Part shown: positions 54,150 through 63,538 of the stretch, piece after piece
Layout of the letters: each line of letters begins with the position of its first letter
How positions within the stretch are numbered: the first letter of the stretch is position 1
Assembly (NCBI GenBank): GCA_902779455.1
Contig: CACZBS010000004.1
Location: 62,001-126,000, forward strand
Length of the DNA stretch: 64,000 bases
Origin: an uncultured Prevotellaceae bacterium
GTDB taxonomy: Bacteria > Bacteroidota > Bacteroidia > Bacteroidales > Bacteroidaceae
Reading direction: 5' to 3'
The notes under the pieces: generated by a model
Database searches by the model: none
The model's input: only the letters and a program-made list of their open reading frames with translations
What the model was told of the DNA's origin: nothing
Made by a program: the position numbers and the translations under genes

Positions 54150-55454
54150 ATGGCAATGAACTACTCAGAGACCTGCGACTACCTGTTCCGTCAGACGCCC
54201 AGCTTCGAGAAGACTGGCAAGACCGGATTCCGCGAAGGACTGGCCAACACGCTGCTCCTCGACGAGCATACGGGCCATCCGCACCGCCTGTTCCGCTCCA
54301 TCCACGTGGCGGGCACCAACGGCAAGGGCTCCGTCTCGCACACCCTGGCTTCTCACCTTCAGCGGGCCGGCTATCGCGTCGGACTCTACACCTCGCCCCA
54401 TCTCGTCGACTTCCGTGAGCGCATCCGCGTCAACGGCGAGATGATTTCGCAGCAGTATGTCGTTGACTTCGTCGAAGATTTCCTCGGCTTCAATGACGAC
54501 GGAAGGGGAGGGCAGAGGATCAGCCCCTCGTTCTTCGAACTGGCCACGGCCATGGCCTTCCGCTATTTTGCCGAACAGCACGTCGACATCGCCGTCGTAG
54601 AAGTAGGGCTGGGCGGACGGCTGGATTGCACCAATATTATAATGCCCATCCTCTCCGTCATCACCAATATCTCGCTCGACCATACTGACATGCTTGGCGA
54701 CACCCTGGCCCTCATCGCACGCGAGAAGGCCGGCATCATCAAGCCGCACGTGCCGGTGGTCGTCGGCGAGGACACGACGGAGACGCGCCCCGTCTTCGAG
54801 CAGGTGGCGGCTGAATGTGAGGCCCCCATCGTCTTCGCCTCCGACCAGCCCCTCGTCAGCGCGGCTGAACCCCTGGCGGAAGGCGGCATGCGCTACACGA
54901 TGGACGACGGCACCGTCTTCGACGGCGAGCTCAGCGGCATCTATCAGGCCCGCAACACCAACACCGTGCTCTATGCCCTCCGACAGCTTCAGCAGCAGCG
55001 CGTCCTTGGCAACATCGACTACGAAGCCTTCCGCACCGTAGGCCAGACCACTGGCCTCATGGGCCGATGGCAGAAGCTGCAGGAGCGGCCCACCGTCGTC
55101 TGCGACACGGGCCACAACGTCGGCGGATGGCAATATCTGAGCCGCCAGCTCGGGGCCGTCCGTTGCCGCCAGATGCACGTCGTCTTCGGCATGGTCAGCG
55201 ATAAGGATGCGGCCACCGTGATCAGCATGCTACCAAAAACGGCACATTACTATTTCACCAAGGCGCAGACGCATCGGGCCATCCCTGAAGGCCAGCTGCT
55301 CGAGATCGGACGCGCCAACGGGCTCGACGGACAGGCTTATCCCACTGTGAATGAGGCTTATCAATCAGCCATGAAACATGCCGGGGCAGACGACTTCGTG
55401 TTCGTCGGAGGCAGCACCTACGTCGTGTCTGACCTTTTGAAAAGCATCATTTAG
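54150..55454 (+). CDS. folC: Dihydrofolate/folylpolyglutamate synthase
   Basis: 434 residues. FolC adds glutamate to dihydropteroate and folates. The ATP motif is VAGTNGKGSVSH (about 52-63), followed by YTSPHLVDFRERIRVNG and SVITNISLDHTDMLGDTLALIAREKAGI. The C-terminal ligase domain has DTGHNVGGW. Two ATGs are 6 bp apart (MAMNY); the first is used here. It follows dnaJ by 18 bp and is closed by a strong terminator. Confidence 0.95.
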   Translation: MAMNYSETCDYLFRQTPSFEKTGKTGFREGLANTLLLDEHTGHPHRLFRSIHVAGTNGKGSVSHTLASHLQRAGYRVGLYTSPHLVDFRERIRVNGEMISQQYVVDFVEDFLGFNDDGRGGQRISPSFFELATAMAFRYFAEQHVDIAVVEVGLGGRLDCTNIIMPILSVITNISLDHTDMLGDTLALIAREKAGIIKPHVPVVVGEDTTETRPVFEQVAAECEAPIVFASDQPLVSAAEPLAEGGMRYTMDDGTVFDGELSGIYQARNTNTVLYALRQLQQQRVLGNIDYEAFRTVGQTTGLMGRWQKLQERPTVVCDTGHNVGGWQYLSRQLGAVRCRQMHVVFGMVSDKDAATVISMLPKTAHYYFTKAQTHRAIPEGQLLEIGRANGLDGQAYPTVNEAYQSAMKHAGADDFVFVGGSTYVVSDLLKSII

Positions 55455-55476
55455 TTGTTTTTAACAACATTTTTTG

Positions 55477-55507
55477 CCGATATGTTTGCACATGTCGGCT
55501 TTTTTTT
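55477..55507 (+). terminator. Rho-independent terminator of folC
   Basis: GCCGATATGT and ACATGTCGGC form a 10-bp stem with one mismatch and a TTGC loop, followed by seven T. Confidence 0.9.
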
Positions 55508-55508
55508 G

Positions 55509-55516
55509 TTACTTTG
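55509..55516 (+). promoter_or_regulatory. Promoter -7 box TTACTTTG for the galactose operon
   Basis: One base off TAnnTTTG, 34 nt before the epimerase ATG and directly after the folC terminator. Confidence 0.55.
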
Positions 55517-55550
55517 CAATCAAGATAACGTAACTTAAAACTTTATACGT

Positions 55551-56636
55551 ATGACGAATACAGAAAATGCGAATCTCTGTGGTCTGAAGAGAGAGAACTT
55601 CCAGACCACGATCAATGGCAAAAAGACTGACCTCTACATTCTCCGTAACCGCAAAGGCTACGAGGTAGCCATCACCAACTATGGTGGAGCCATTTGCGCC
55701 ATCATGGTGCCGGACAAGGACGGAAAGGTCGCCAATGTCATTCAGGGACACGACAACATCCAGTCGGTCATCAACAGCCCAGAGCCCTTCCTTTCGACAC
55801 TTATCGGCCGCTTTGGCAACCGCATTGCGAAGGGACAGTTCACACTCAACGGAAAGGACTATCAGTTGGCCATCAACAATGGCCCCAACGCCCTACACGG
55901 CGGCCCCACGGGCTTCCATGCCCGCGTCTGGGAAGCCCGTCAGATGGGCCCGCGCTCGCTGGCCCTGCATCGCATCTCATCGTACGGCGAGGAAGGCTTC
56001 ACTGGCGAGGTCGACGTGACCGTGGAGTTCACCTGGAGCGACGACAATGAGCTGGTCATCGAGTATCTGGCTTCGACCAACAAGAAGACCATCGTCAACC
56101 TGACCCACCACGGATTCTTCTCGCTGGCAGGCACGGCCAACCCGACGCCCACGATTGACGACCTGGAGTGCGAGATCAACGCCGACTTCTACATCCCCAT
56201 CGACGAGACCTCGATTCCCACAGGCGAGATCCGCAAGGTGGAGGGCACGCCCTTCGACTTCCGCACCCCGAAGCCCGTCGGCCGCGACATCGATGCCGAT
56301 GACGAGCAGATCCGCAACGGCGCAGGCTACGACCACTGCTTCGTGCTCAACAAGCGCGAGGAGGGCGAGCTGAGCTTCGCCGCACGCATCACTGAGCCCA
56401 AGAGCGGCCGCACCATGGAGGTCTATACGACTGAGCCCGGCGTGCAGGTCTACTCAGACAACTGGGCCGACGGCTACGCAGGTGCCAACGGCGCCACGTT
56501 CCCCCGCCGCTCAGCCATCTGCTTCGAGTGCCAGCACTTCCCCGACAGCCCCAACCGGCCCTACTTCCCCAGCGTCGTGCTCAACCCGCACCACCGCTAC
56601 AAGCAGAAGACTATCTATAAGTTCGGAACCATCTGA
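55551..56636 (+). CDS. galM: Aldose 1-epimerase (galactose mutarotase)
   Basis: 361 residues without a signal peptide, so cytoplasmic. Active-site regions are ITNYGGAICAIMVPD, LIGRFGNRIAKGQF, ALHGGPTGFHARVWE, NLTHHGFFSLAG (catalytic His) and the late AICFECQHFPDSPN (catalytic Glu). It converts beta- to alpha-D-galactose for GalK. It leads the galM-transporter-galK operon. It is homologous to, but distinct from, the lipoprotein at 43067. Confidence 0.95.
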   Translation: MTNTENANLCGLKRENFQTTINGKKTDLYILRNRKGYEVAITNYGGAICAIMVPDKDGKVANVIQGHDNIQSVINSPEPFLSTLIGRFGNRIAKGQFTLNGKDYQLAINNGPNALHGGPTGFHARVWEARQMGPRSLALHRISSYGEEGFTGEVDVTVEFTWSDDNELVIEYLASTNKKTIVNLTHHGFFSLAGTANPTPTIDDLECEINADFYIPIDETSIPTGEIRKVEGTPFDFRTPKPVGRDIDADDEQIRNGAGYDHCFVLNKREEGELSFAARITEPKSGRTMEVYTTEPGVQVYSDNWADGYAGANGATFPRRSAICFECQHFPDSPNRPYFPSVVLNPHHRYKQKTIYKFGTI

Positions 56637-56682
56637 CACAAATAACTAATTAGCAATCATTTATCAAAACAACATTAAAGCA

Positions 56683-57960
56683 ATGAGTCAACAGAAAAAC
56701 AATGGCAAACTGATTGCCATTATCACCATGTGTTTCATCTTCGCGATGATCTCCTTTGTCACCAATATGGGTGCTCCCTTCGGCAATATCTGGGGCTTCA
56801 CCTATCCGTTTGCAAAGGCCTGGGGCAACCTGATGAACTTCGCCGCCTACCTCTTCATGGGTATTCCTGCCGGCAAGATGCTCATTAAATATGGTTACAA
56901 GAAGACCGCACTCATAGCACTCGTGGTCGGTATCATCGGACTGGCACTGCAGTATCTCTCAAGCATCACGGGCGACGCCACCAAGCTGTTCACATACGAC
57001 GGCATTCCCGTGGCCCTCAACCTGATCATCTACCTCCTCGGCGCATTCATCTGCGGCTTCTGCGTCTGCATGCTCAACACCGTGGTGAACCCCATGCTCA
57101 ACCTGCTTGGCGGCGGTGGCAACAAGGGTAACCAGCTCATCCAGGTCGGCGGCACGCTCAACTCGCTGACCGCTACGCTGACCCCGCTGCTGACGGGTAT
57201 TCTCGTGGGCACCGTGACGGCTGAGACCAGCATGAGCAACGTCGCTCCGCTGCTGTTCATCGGCATGGCCGTCTTCGCCATCTCGTTCGTCATCATCAGC
57301 CGTGTCACCATTCCCGAGCCCACGCTCGGCAAGGTGCAGCCTAAGTACGAGCGCAGCCCCCTGGCCTTCCGCCACTGTCTGCTCGGCGTCATCGCCATCT
57401 TCTTCTATGTGGGCATCGAGATCGGTATTCCTATGCACCTGCAGTTCTATGTCACGGAGCTCGGCTTCGAGGGCTCGGCTGCCATCGGCGGCGTCATCGC
57501 CGGCTTCTACTGGCTGCTCATGATGGTCGGACGTTTCACCTCGAGCCTCATCTCGGGCAAGGTGTCGACAGCCCTCCAGATGACCGTCGTCTCAACCGTG
57601 GCCATCGCCCTCCTGCTCATCGCCATCTTCATGCCTGAGTCGACGACGGTCAGCTACGACGGTCACGACATCCCCGTCAAGGCCTTCTTCATCGCTGCCT
57701 GCGGACTCTGCACCAGCATCATGTGGGGCGGCATCTTCAACCTCTCCGTCGAGGGACTGGGCAAGTACACTGAGGCTGCCAGCGGCATCTTCATGACGAT
57801 GGTTGTCGGCGGTGGCATCATGCCCCTCATCCAGCAGGCTATTGCCCGCGGCACTGACAACATAACCAGCTACTGGCTCGTCATCGCCATGCTCGCCTAC
57901 ATCCTGTTATACGCCCTCTTCGGCTGCAAGAACGTCAACAAGGACATCAAGGTCGACTGA
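56683..57960 (+). CDS. Glucose/galactose MFS transporter (GluP/FucP family)
   Basis: 425 residues, about twelve spans. The opening MCFIFAMISFVTNMGAPFGNIW and the segment MLNTVVNPMLNLLGGGGNKGNQLIQVGG (split N- and C-side of a loop) are typical of the FucP/GluP branch of sugar:H+ symporters. Position between galM and galK suggests galactose as substrate. The gap to galM is 46 bp and to galK 36 bp, with no terminators. Confidence 0.92.
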   Translation: MSQQKNNGKLIAIITMCFIFAMISFVTNMGAPFGNIWGFTYPFAKAWGNLMNFAAYLFMGIPAGKMLIKYGYKKTALIALVVGIIGLALQYLSSITGDATKLFTYDGIPVALNLIIYLLGAFICGFCVCMLNTVVNPMLNLLGGGGNKGNQLIQVGGTLNSLTATLTPLLTGILVGTVTAETSMSNVAPLLFIGMAVFAISFVIISRVTIPEPTLGKVQPKYERSPLAFRHCLLGVIAIFFYVGIEIGIPMHLQFYVTELGFEGSAAIGGVIAGFYWLLMMVGRFTSSLISGKVSTALQMTVVSTVAIALLLIAIFMPESTTVSYDGHDIPVKAFFIAACGLCTSIMWGGIFNLSVEGLGKYTEAASGIFMTMVVGGGIMPLIQQAIARGTDNITSYWLVIAMLAYILLYALFGCKNVNKDIKVD

Positions 57961-57996
57961 TCATAATTCTATTAACCCAATAAAAACAGAACAACT

Positions 57997-59160
57997 ATGG
58001 ACATTGAATTCGTAAGAAGCAGATTTATCAAACATTTCGACGGTAAGACTGGAAATGTATATGCATCGCCGGGGCGTATCAACCTGATTGGTGAGCACAC
58101 CGACTATAACGGAGGTTTCGTCTTCCCTGGCGCAGTGGATAAGGGCATCATGGCTGAGATGCGTGCCAACGGCACTGAGGACACTGTCATGGCCTACGCC
58201 ATCGACCTGAAGGACCGCGTCGACTTCCACCTCAACGACCCCGCTGGTCCCCGTGCCTCATGGGCCCGCTACATCTATGGCATCGCCAAGGAGTTCCAGA
58301 AGCTGGGCGTGCCCGTCAAGGGCTTCAATATCGCCTTCGCCGGCGATGTGCCCCTCGGTGCCGGCATGTCGTCGTCGGCTGCCATGGAGAGTTGCTTCGC
58401 CTGCGGTCTGAACGACATCTTCGGCGAGAACAAGGTGTCGCAGTGGGACATGGTGCTGGCCGGTCAGGCTACGGAGCACAACTACTGCGGCGTCAACTGC
58501 GGCATCATGGACCAGTTCGCCTCCGTCTTCGGCAAGGCTGGCTGCCTGATGCGCCTCGACTGCCGTTCGCGCGAGTTTGAGTACTTCCCCTTCAAGCCCG
58601 ATGGCTATCGCCTGGTGCTGCTCAACAGCAAGGTGAAGCACGAGCTGGCCGGATCGCCCTACAACGATCGCCGCAACTCCTGCGAGAACGTCGTGAAGCA
58701 CATTGCCGCCAAGCATCCGGAGGGCAAGTTCGAGACCCTGCGCGACTGCACATGGGAGCAGCTTGAGGAGGTCCGCGCCGAGGTTGGCGAGGAGGACTAC
58801 ACCCGCGCTCACTTCGTGCTCGGCGAGAAGGACCGCGTGCTGGCCGTCTGCGACGCTCTGCTGGCTGGCGACTATGAGACCGTCGGACAGAAGATGTACG
58901 AGACCCACTACGGACTCTCGAAGGAGTATGAGGTCAGCTGTGAGGAGCTCGACTTCCTGAACGACGTGGCTAAGGAGAACGGCGTCACGGGTTCTCGTAT
59001 TATGGGTGGCGGCTTCGGCGGCTGCACCATCAACCTCGTCCGCGCTGACTTGTACAACAAGTTCATTGCCGACGCCAAGAAGAAGTTTGCCGCCAAGTAC
59101 GGCCACGAGCCCGAGGTCATCGACGTCGTCATCGGCGACGGCTCGCGCAAGCTCTGCTAA
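57997..59160 (+). CDS. galK: Galactokinase
   Basis: 387 residues of the GHMP kinase family. GalK phosphorylates alpha-D-galactose at C1. Motif 1 is GRINLIGEHTDYNGGFVFP, motif 2 PLGAGMSSSAAMES, and motif 3 MGGGFGGCTINLV. The catalytic base Asp is in NCGIMDQFASVFG. It is the last gene of the operon. A uridylyltransferase (galT) is not in the window, while galE lies at 24150. Confidence 0.97.
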   Translation: MDIEFVRSRFIKHFDGKTGNVYASPGRINLIGEHTDYNGGFVFPGAVDKGIMAEMRANGTEDTVMAYAIDLKDRVDFHLNDPAGPRASWARYIYGIAKEFQKLGVPVKGFNIAFAGDVPLGAGMSSSAAMESCFACGLNDIFGENKVSQWDMVLAGQATEHNYCGVNCGIMDQFASVFGKAGCLMRLDCRSREFEYFPFKPDGYRLVLLNSKVKHELAGSPYNDRRNSCENVVKHIAAKHPEGKFETLRDCTWEQLEEVRAEVGEEDYTRAHFVLGEKDRVLAVCDALLAGDYETVGQKMYETHYGLSKEYEVSCEELDFLNDVAKENGVTGSRIMGGGFGGCTINLVRADLYNKFIADAKKKFAAKYGHEPEVIDVVIGDGSRKLC

Positions 59161-59181
59161 GCACTGACCCCCGCAATCATG

Positions 59182-59230
59182 GGGGGATGGGGATCTGGAC
59201 AAGCGCAGATGCCCATCCCCCTTGTTTCTT
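59182..59230 (+). terminator. Rho-independent terminator of galK
   Basis: GGGGGATGGG and CCCATCCCCC form a perfect 10-bp stem extended inward by GATCT/AGATG, followed by TTGTTTCTT. A second GC hairpin (CCCCC/GGGGG, 59274-59292) lies just before the next gene. Confidence 0.85.
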
Positions 59231-59301
59231 CAACCACATCAACCGTCTGATTCACGCTTGTTCAGACCACCGTCCCCCTGACTCTTCGGGGGGCTTAAAG
59301 T

Positions 59302-59730
59302 ATGTTCGAAATCGACCGTTCATATATCGACCGCACGAATTTGGAGTCGCTCCAGGGCCATATCTGGGACATACGGGCCGACCACAAGGACGACCCCACG
59401 CTGCCCAAGATCAGCAACTACGGCATCAGCGAGGAGGAGTTCGAGACCTATCTGGAGAAGAAGCAGAACTTCGAGGACTTCAAGGACGACTGGCATCGTC
59501 GGCAGCTGCTCATCTATGGCGTGCTGTTCTGTGTGCCCCTTGTCTACTACAGCCTGTTTCATCGTGGCGACTACGTCGGAGGCTACGTCAGTGGCCTGAT
59601 CCTGTGCGTCATCGCCTTTATGGGCTATTCCGTCGTCAAGGCCGTCCGCGCTCAGCAGTTCCGCAACAACCCCTGTGAGACCTTCATCAAAGCGCTCCTG
59701 TCGTGGGAGGAATACAACAAGGAGAAATAA
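59302..59730 (+). CDS. Small membrane protein of unknown function
   Basis: 142 residues. A soluble, charged N-terminus (about 1-65) is followed by two hydrophobic spans (about 72-88, LLIYGVLFCVPLVYYSLF, and 96-112, YVSGLILCVIAFMGYSV) and a short cytoplasmic tail. No known domain was recognised. It is separated from the GH25 gene by only 3 bp and is probably cotranscribed with it. Confidence 0.75.
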   Translation: MFEIDRSYIDRTNLESLQGHIWDIRADHKDDPTLPKISNYGISEEEFETYLEKKQNFEDFKDDWHRRQLLIYGVLFCVPLVYYSLFHRGDYVGGYVSGLILCVIAFMGYSVVKAVRAQQFRNNPCETFIKALLSWEEYNKEK

Positions 59731-59733
59731 GAC

Positions 59734-60957
59734 ATGCGCCGTCTGACCTTCCTCATCGTCGCCATCCTGTCGGCCATGGGTGCCATGGCCCAGAAGCCGG
59801 CTGACTCCGTACGCTCCGAACTCGACTACTATCTGCAGCGCCACAACGTGCGCGACGAAGGGTTCGACATGGTGGCGCGCTATGCTGAGGAGGGCGACTC
59901 CACGCTGACGGCCTATCATCCGCGCGGGCCGCACCTGCTGACCAACTATGTGCATCCGCGCAAGGGCAAGAGCATCGTCATCGATGCCTACGGGCGCCCC
60001 ATCCTGGCTACGTTCAATGCCGACACGCTCGTCAGCGGCATACGCTTTGACACGCTTGGCACCTATGCCGGCATGTTCAATCAGTTCAAGGAGGCCTGCG
60101 GCCACGGTTCCTTCCGCTCTGCGGGCGGCACCTACTATGAGGGCGAATGGCTCCACGACCAGCGCGAGCACTTCGGATTCGAGGTCGCCCCGAACTATCT
60201 CAAGGCCGGACAGTGGCATCAGGATCGCTTCCTGGGTGAGCGGATGCTCCACACGACGGAGCGCATCTATGGCATCGACATCTCGCGCTATCAGCACGAG
60301 CAGGGCCGCAAGAAGTTCCCCATTAACTGGCGCTCACTGCGCATCACCCGTCTGAGCCGCCGCATCCATGACCAGCAGCTCGTCGACGGCCCTGCCGACT
60401 ATCCTGTCTCCTTCGTCTATATCAAGTCGACGGAGGGCATCTCCATTGTCAATCAGTATTTTGCGGCCGACTATCGGGCGGCGCGTAAACAGCAGATACC
60501 CGTCGGCGCCTATCATTTCTTCTCAACCCGTCAGACGCCGCGCGAGCAGGCATCCCATTTCCTGCAGAACACGCGTTTCCAGCGGGGCGACCTGCCGCCC
60601 ATGCTCGACATCGAGCCCTCCGACGCCCTGATCAGCCAGATGGGCGGCCCGGAGGCCCTCTTTGAGTCGGTCCGCACGTGGCTGCGCATCGTCGAGGAAG
60701 CCGTCGGGGTGCGCCCAATCCTCTACGTCAACCAGCGTTTTGTCAACAAGTTCCTCGATCTGGCCCCTGACCTCAAGGCCGGCTATCACTTCTGGATAGC
60801 CCGCTACGGCGAATATAAGCCCGACCTGCATCTGGCCATCTGGCAGCTTAGCCCTGAAGGGCACGTCAGCGGCATCCATGGCGAGGTCGACATCAATGTC
60901 TTCAATGGCTATCAGGGGCAGTGGGACGCCTTTCTTCACGATGCCTGCATCCCTTGA
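59734..60957 (+). CDS. GH25 lysozyme-like protein with MORN-like N-terminal part
   Basis: 407 residues. A signal peptide ends in AMAQ at about residue 20. Residues 60-170 hold several MORN-like patches (AGGTYYEGEWLHDQREHFGFEV), an uncommon partner. The GH25 muramidase domain spans about 180-400: YGIDISRYQ, YIKSTEGI, GAYHFFS, PMLDIEPSD (catalytic Asp/Glu) and LAIWQLSPEG. It likely cleaves peptidoglycan in the envelope. It follows the small membrane protein by 3 bp. Confidence 0.9.
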   Translation: MRRLTFLIVAILSAMGAMAQKPADSVRSELDYYLQRHNVRDEGFDMVARYAEEGDSTLTAYHPRGPHLLTNYVHPRKGKSIVIDAYGRPILATFNADTLVSGIRFDTLGTYAGMFNQFKEACGHGSFRSAGGTYYEGEWLHDQREHFGFEVAPNYLKAGQWHQDRFLGERMLHTTERIYGIDISRYQHEQGRKKFPINWRSLRITRLSRRIHDQQLVDGPADYPVSFVYIKSTEGISIVNQYFAADYRAARKQQIPVGAYHFFSTRQTPREQASHFLQNTRFQRGDLPPMLDIEPSDALISQMGGPEALFESVRTWLRIVEEAVGVRPILYVNQRFVNKFLDLAPDLKAGYHFWIARYGEYKPDLHLAIWQLSPEGHVSGIHGEVDINVFNGYQGQWDAFLHDACIP

Positions 60958-61000
60958 AGAAAGGCCTTTGAATATGGTCCTCTTTTCCTTAGGCTGACAA

Positions 61001-61102
61001 TAAGCTGTTCCTTTCCTGAAAAGAAGTACCGCTTCGCTGCTGATGGCGGGCCCCTGTGTACACGACACAGGACCGTTTCTCGGGGGTCAAAGTGGCCCTT
61101 TG
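61001..61102. repeat. Degenerate 22-bp-pitch array, array 3
   Basis: AGAAGTACCGCTTCG (61022), a decayed unit (61044), CACAGGACCGTTTCT (61066) and CAAAGTGGCCCTTTG (61088) keep the 22-bp pitch. A further weak copy is near 61001. Between units, CCTGTGT and ACACAGG (61053-61071) form a small hairpin. The block lies between the convergent ends of the GH25 and TonB-receptor genes. Confidence 0.7.
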
Positions 61103-61124
61103 AAGCGGTCCTGCCAATCTGTGC

Positions 61125-63497
61125 TTAAAACTCGACGATGACCCTGCCGTTGATCTGGCGCCCTGTGAGATAGTTGGGGACGGCCCACTGGCGCGAGGCA
61201 ACGTCCGTGACCCAGTAGTAGGAGTTGACGTTGGAGATGCCGAAGAGGTTGAGGCAGTCGAGCCCCAGCCAGACGCGGCTGACGCCGAACGACGTCCGCT
61301 GGGGTCCTTGGTAGGCCAGATAGCTCATTCCGATGTCGGCCCGCTTGTAGGCGGGTGCGCGGAAGCTCTGCTTCTCGATGCCGCGGTGGGGCGCTCCGAA
61401 GGGCAGTCCGTCGGCATAGGCCAGTCGGAGGGTCATCTTCCATCGCTCCGTGCCAGGGAAGTTGTCCGTGAAGTGGAGGTTGAGCGCATAGCGCTGGTCG
61501 GTAGGTAGTGGTACCCACTGGCCCTGATACTTCTGCTGTGTGCGCATGAGCGAGAAGGATATCCATGAATCAGTGCCAGGGACGAACTCGCCGTAGAGCT
61601 TCATGTCGAGGCCAAGGGCATAGCCGGATGTGAGGTTCTCGCCGTAGTAGGTGACCTTGACGTTCTGCACGTTGTAGGGGATGAGGTTCGACAGCGCCTT
61701 ATAGTAGGCCTCCGCCGTGAACTTGAAGGGGCGGTTCATCATGCGGAAGCGATAGTCGACGGCTGCGATGAACTGCAGCGACTGCTGGCTCTTGATGTTG
61801 CGGTTGAGCGTGGCGACGGTGATGCCAGCCTGGGTGGTGGTGTCGCGCAGCTCCTTGTAGAATGGTGCCTGATAGTAGAGTCCTGTGGCGAAGCGGTAGG
61901 TGAGGTTCTGGTTGGAGCCAGGCACGATGGCGATGGATGCGCGCGGCGAGACGATGGTCTCATGGTTGAACGACCAGTTGGCGAAGCGCAGTCCGTAGTT
62001 CAAGGTGAAGAACGATTCGCCACGCTGCCATTTGTAGGTGTCCTGGACGTAGCCCTCGATGCGCCGCGACGACATCTCGTTGTTCGACGCCAGCGTATAG
62101 ATCAGGTCGAGGCGCTGCCCGTTGTGAGGCACGGAGTAGCCGCTGGAGTCGCGCATCTCGTACTCGCGGCTTTGCTCCTTGATGTCCTCCCACTTCATGG
62201 TCAGTGCGGCCTCGATGTCGTGGCGGCGCAGCTGGCGGTTGAACATGAGCTTGAGGCTCTGCACGTTGGCCGTCAGATAGTTGCGGGCGTGCTCCATGTA
62301 GGTGCCTACGCCCAGTTGCTCAGCGCTCTGTGTGTCGTCGAGCCAGTATTGTCCCTGAATGTCGTAGGCCTCCTGCTCCTTGGTGTGGAATGCCGACCAG
62401 AGGAGCTTCACGTGCGTCGAGTCGCCCAGGTGGCGGGTGATGGATGCCGTTCCGAAGAGGGTGCGGAAGATGTCTTTCTCCTGTCCGTCGAAGTAGACGC
62501 GGAACGACTTGACGTCCTCCATCGTTCCGAACGAGGTCTCGCGATCCTTGGGGCGGAAGTTGTAGTGGTTCTCCGAGATGTTGCCCAGCAGGCTGAGGGT
62601 CCATCGGCGATTGGGTTCGTAGGTGATAAAAGTCTGATAGTCAAGAAAGTTTGGCTTGTATTCTCCAGTCGTTTCGAGCGAGCCGAGCAGATAGCGGTTG
62701 GTCTTGTAGCGCAGTCCGTGGCTCATCGAGAACTTCTTCGAGCTCATGCCGACATAGGCGCTGGCGCCGAGCAGCGAGGCCGATGCCGTGGCCTCGAGGG
62801 CCTTGGGGCGTTTGTAGGTGATGTCGAGAGCCGACGACATCTTGTCGCCATACTTCGCTTCGAATCCTCCGCTGGAGAATCCTACGCGCTCTACCATGTC
62901 GGGATTGATGACGGAGAGCCCCTCCTGCTGGCCGCTGCGGATGAGCAGGGGACGATAGACTTCCACATTATTTATATACACGAAGTTCTCGTCGAACGAG
63001 CCGCCGCGCACGTTGTACTGGCTCGAGAGCTCGTTGTGGGTCGAGACGCCGGCCTGCTGCTGGATGAGCTCCTCGATGGCATTGCCTGAGGCGGTGGGCA
63101 CGCCCTTGATGTTCTTCAGGTCGAGCTGCTCAGTCTGCGAGGTCTGGCGGCGCCGCTCCGTGACGACTACCTCGTCGAGCTGCTGGTCGGCGCGCAGGAG
63201 GATGCGCAGGGTCTGCGTGCCTTGCGGCTTGTAGAGGGTGCGCGTGCGGCTCCTGTAGCCCACCATGGTGTAGCGTATGACGACCGAGTCGGCCGTCTGC
63301 AGCGTCATCGAGTATTCACCTTTCAGGTTGGTCATGGTCACCTTGCCCTGAGCCACGCAGGCGACGGTGGCCAGCTCGAGGGCGTTGCCCTCATCGTCAG
63401 TCACCATGCCCTTGAGCGTGAACGACTGGGCCAGTGCCGTCATGCTCAGCATGAGCAGGGCGGCCGTCATTATATGTCGGGGATGAAAGATATTCAT
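61125..63497 (-). CDS. TonB-dependent outer-membrane receptor with regulatory N-domain
   Basis: 790 residues. The signal peptide ends in ALAQ (about 24). Next comes a carboxypeptidase-regulatory-like beta domain (about 25-105, FTLKGMVTDDEGNALELATV), then the plug domain (about 120-240, with IEELIQQQAGVSTHNELSSQYNVRG). A beta-barrel follows to the C-terminal VRIF-type end (INGRVIVEF). No SusD partner is next to it, so it is not a typical starch-utilisation pair; the ligand is unknown. A short membrane-associated acyltransferase-like gene lies upstream. Confidence 0.92.
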   Translation of the reverse strand: MNIFHPRHIMTAALLMLSMTALAQSFTLKGMVTDDEGNALELATVACVAQGKVTMTNLKGEYSMTLQTADSVVIRYTMVGYRSRTRTLYKPQGTQTLRILLRADQQLDEVVVTERRRQTSQTEQLDLKNIKGVPTASGNAIEELIQQQAGVSTHNELSSQYNVRGGSFDENFVYINNVEVYRPLLIRSGQQEGLSVINPDMVERVGFSSGGFEAKYGDKMSSALDITYKRPKALEATASASLLGASAYVGMSSKKFSMSHGLRYKTNRYLLGSLETTGEYKPNFLDYQTFITYEPNRRWTLSLLGNISENHYNFRPKDRETSFGTMEDVKSFRVYFDGQEKDIFRTLFGTASITRHLGDSTHVKLLWSAFHTKEQEAYDIQGQYWLDDTQSAEQLGVGTYMEHARNYLTANVQSLKLMFNRQLRRHDIEAALTMKWEDIKEQSREYEMRDSSGYSVPHNGQRLDLIYTLASNNEMSSRRIEGYVQDTYKWQRGESFFTLNYGLRFANWSFNHETIVSPRASIAIVPGSNQNLTYRFATGLYYQAPFYKELRDTTTQAGITVATLNRNIKSQQSLQFIAAVDYRFRMMNRPFKFTAEAYYKALSNLIPYNVQNVKVTYYGENLTSGYALGLDMKLYGEFVPGTDSWISFSLMRTQQKYQGQWVPLPTDQRYALNLHFTDNFPGTERWKMTLRLAYADGLPFGAPHRGIEKQSFRAPAYKRADIGMSYLAYQGPQRTSFGVSRVWLGLDCLNLFGISNVNSYYWVTDVASRQWAVPNYLTGRQINGRVIVEF

Positions 63498-63538
63498 ATC
63501 AAGATAATTAACGCAGGGTCGGCGGATTTATTATGTCG

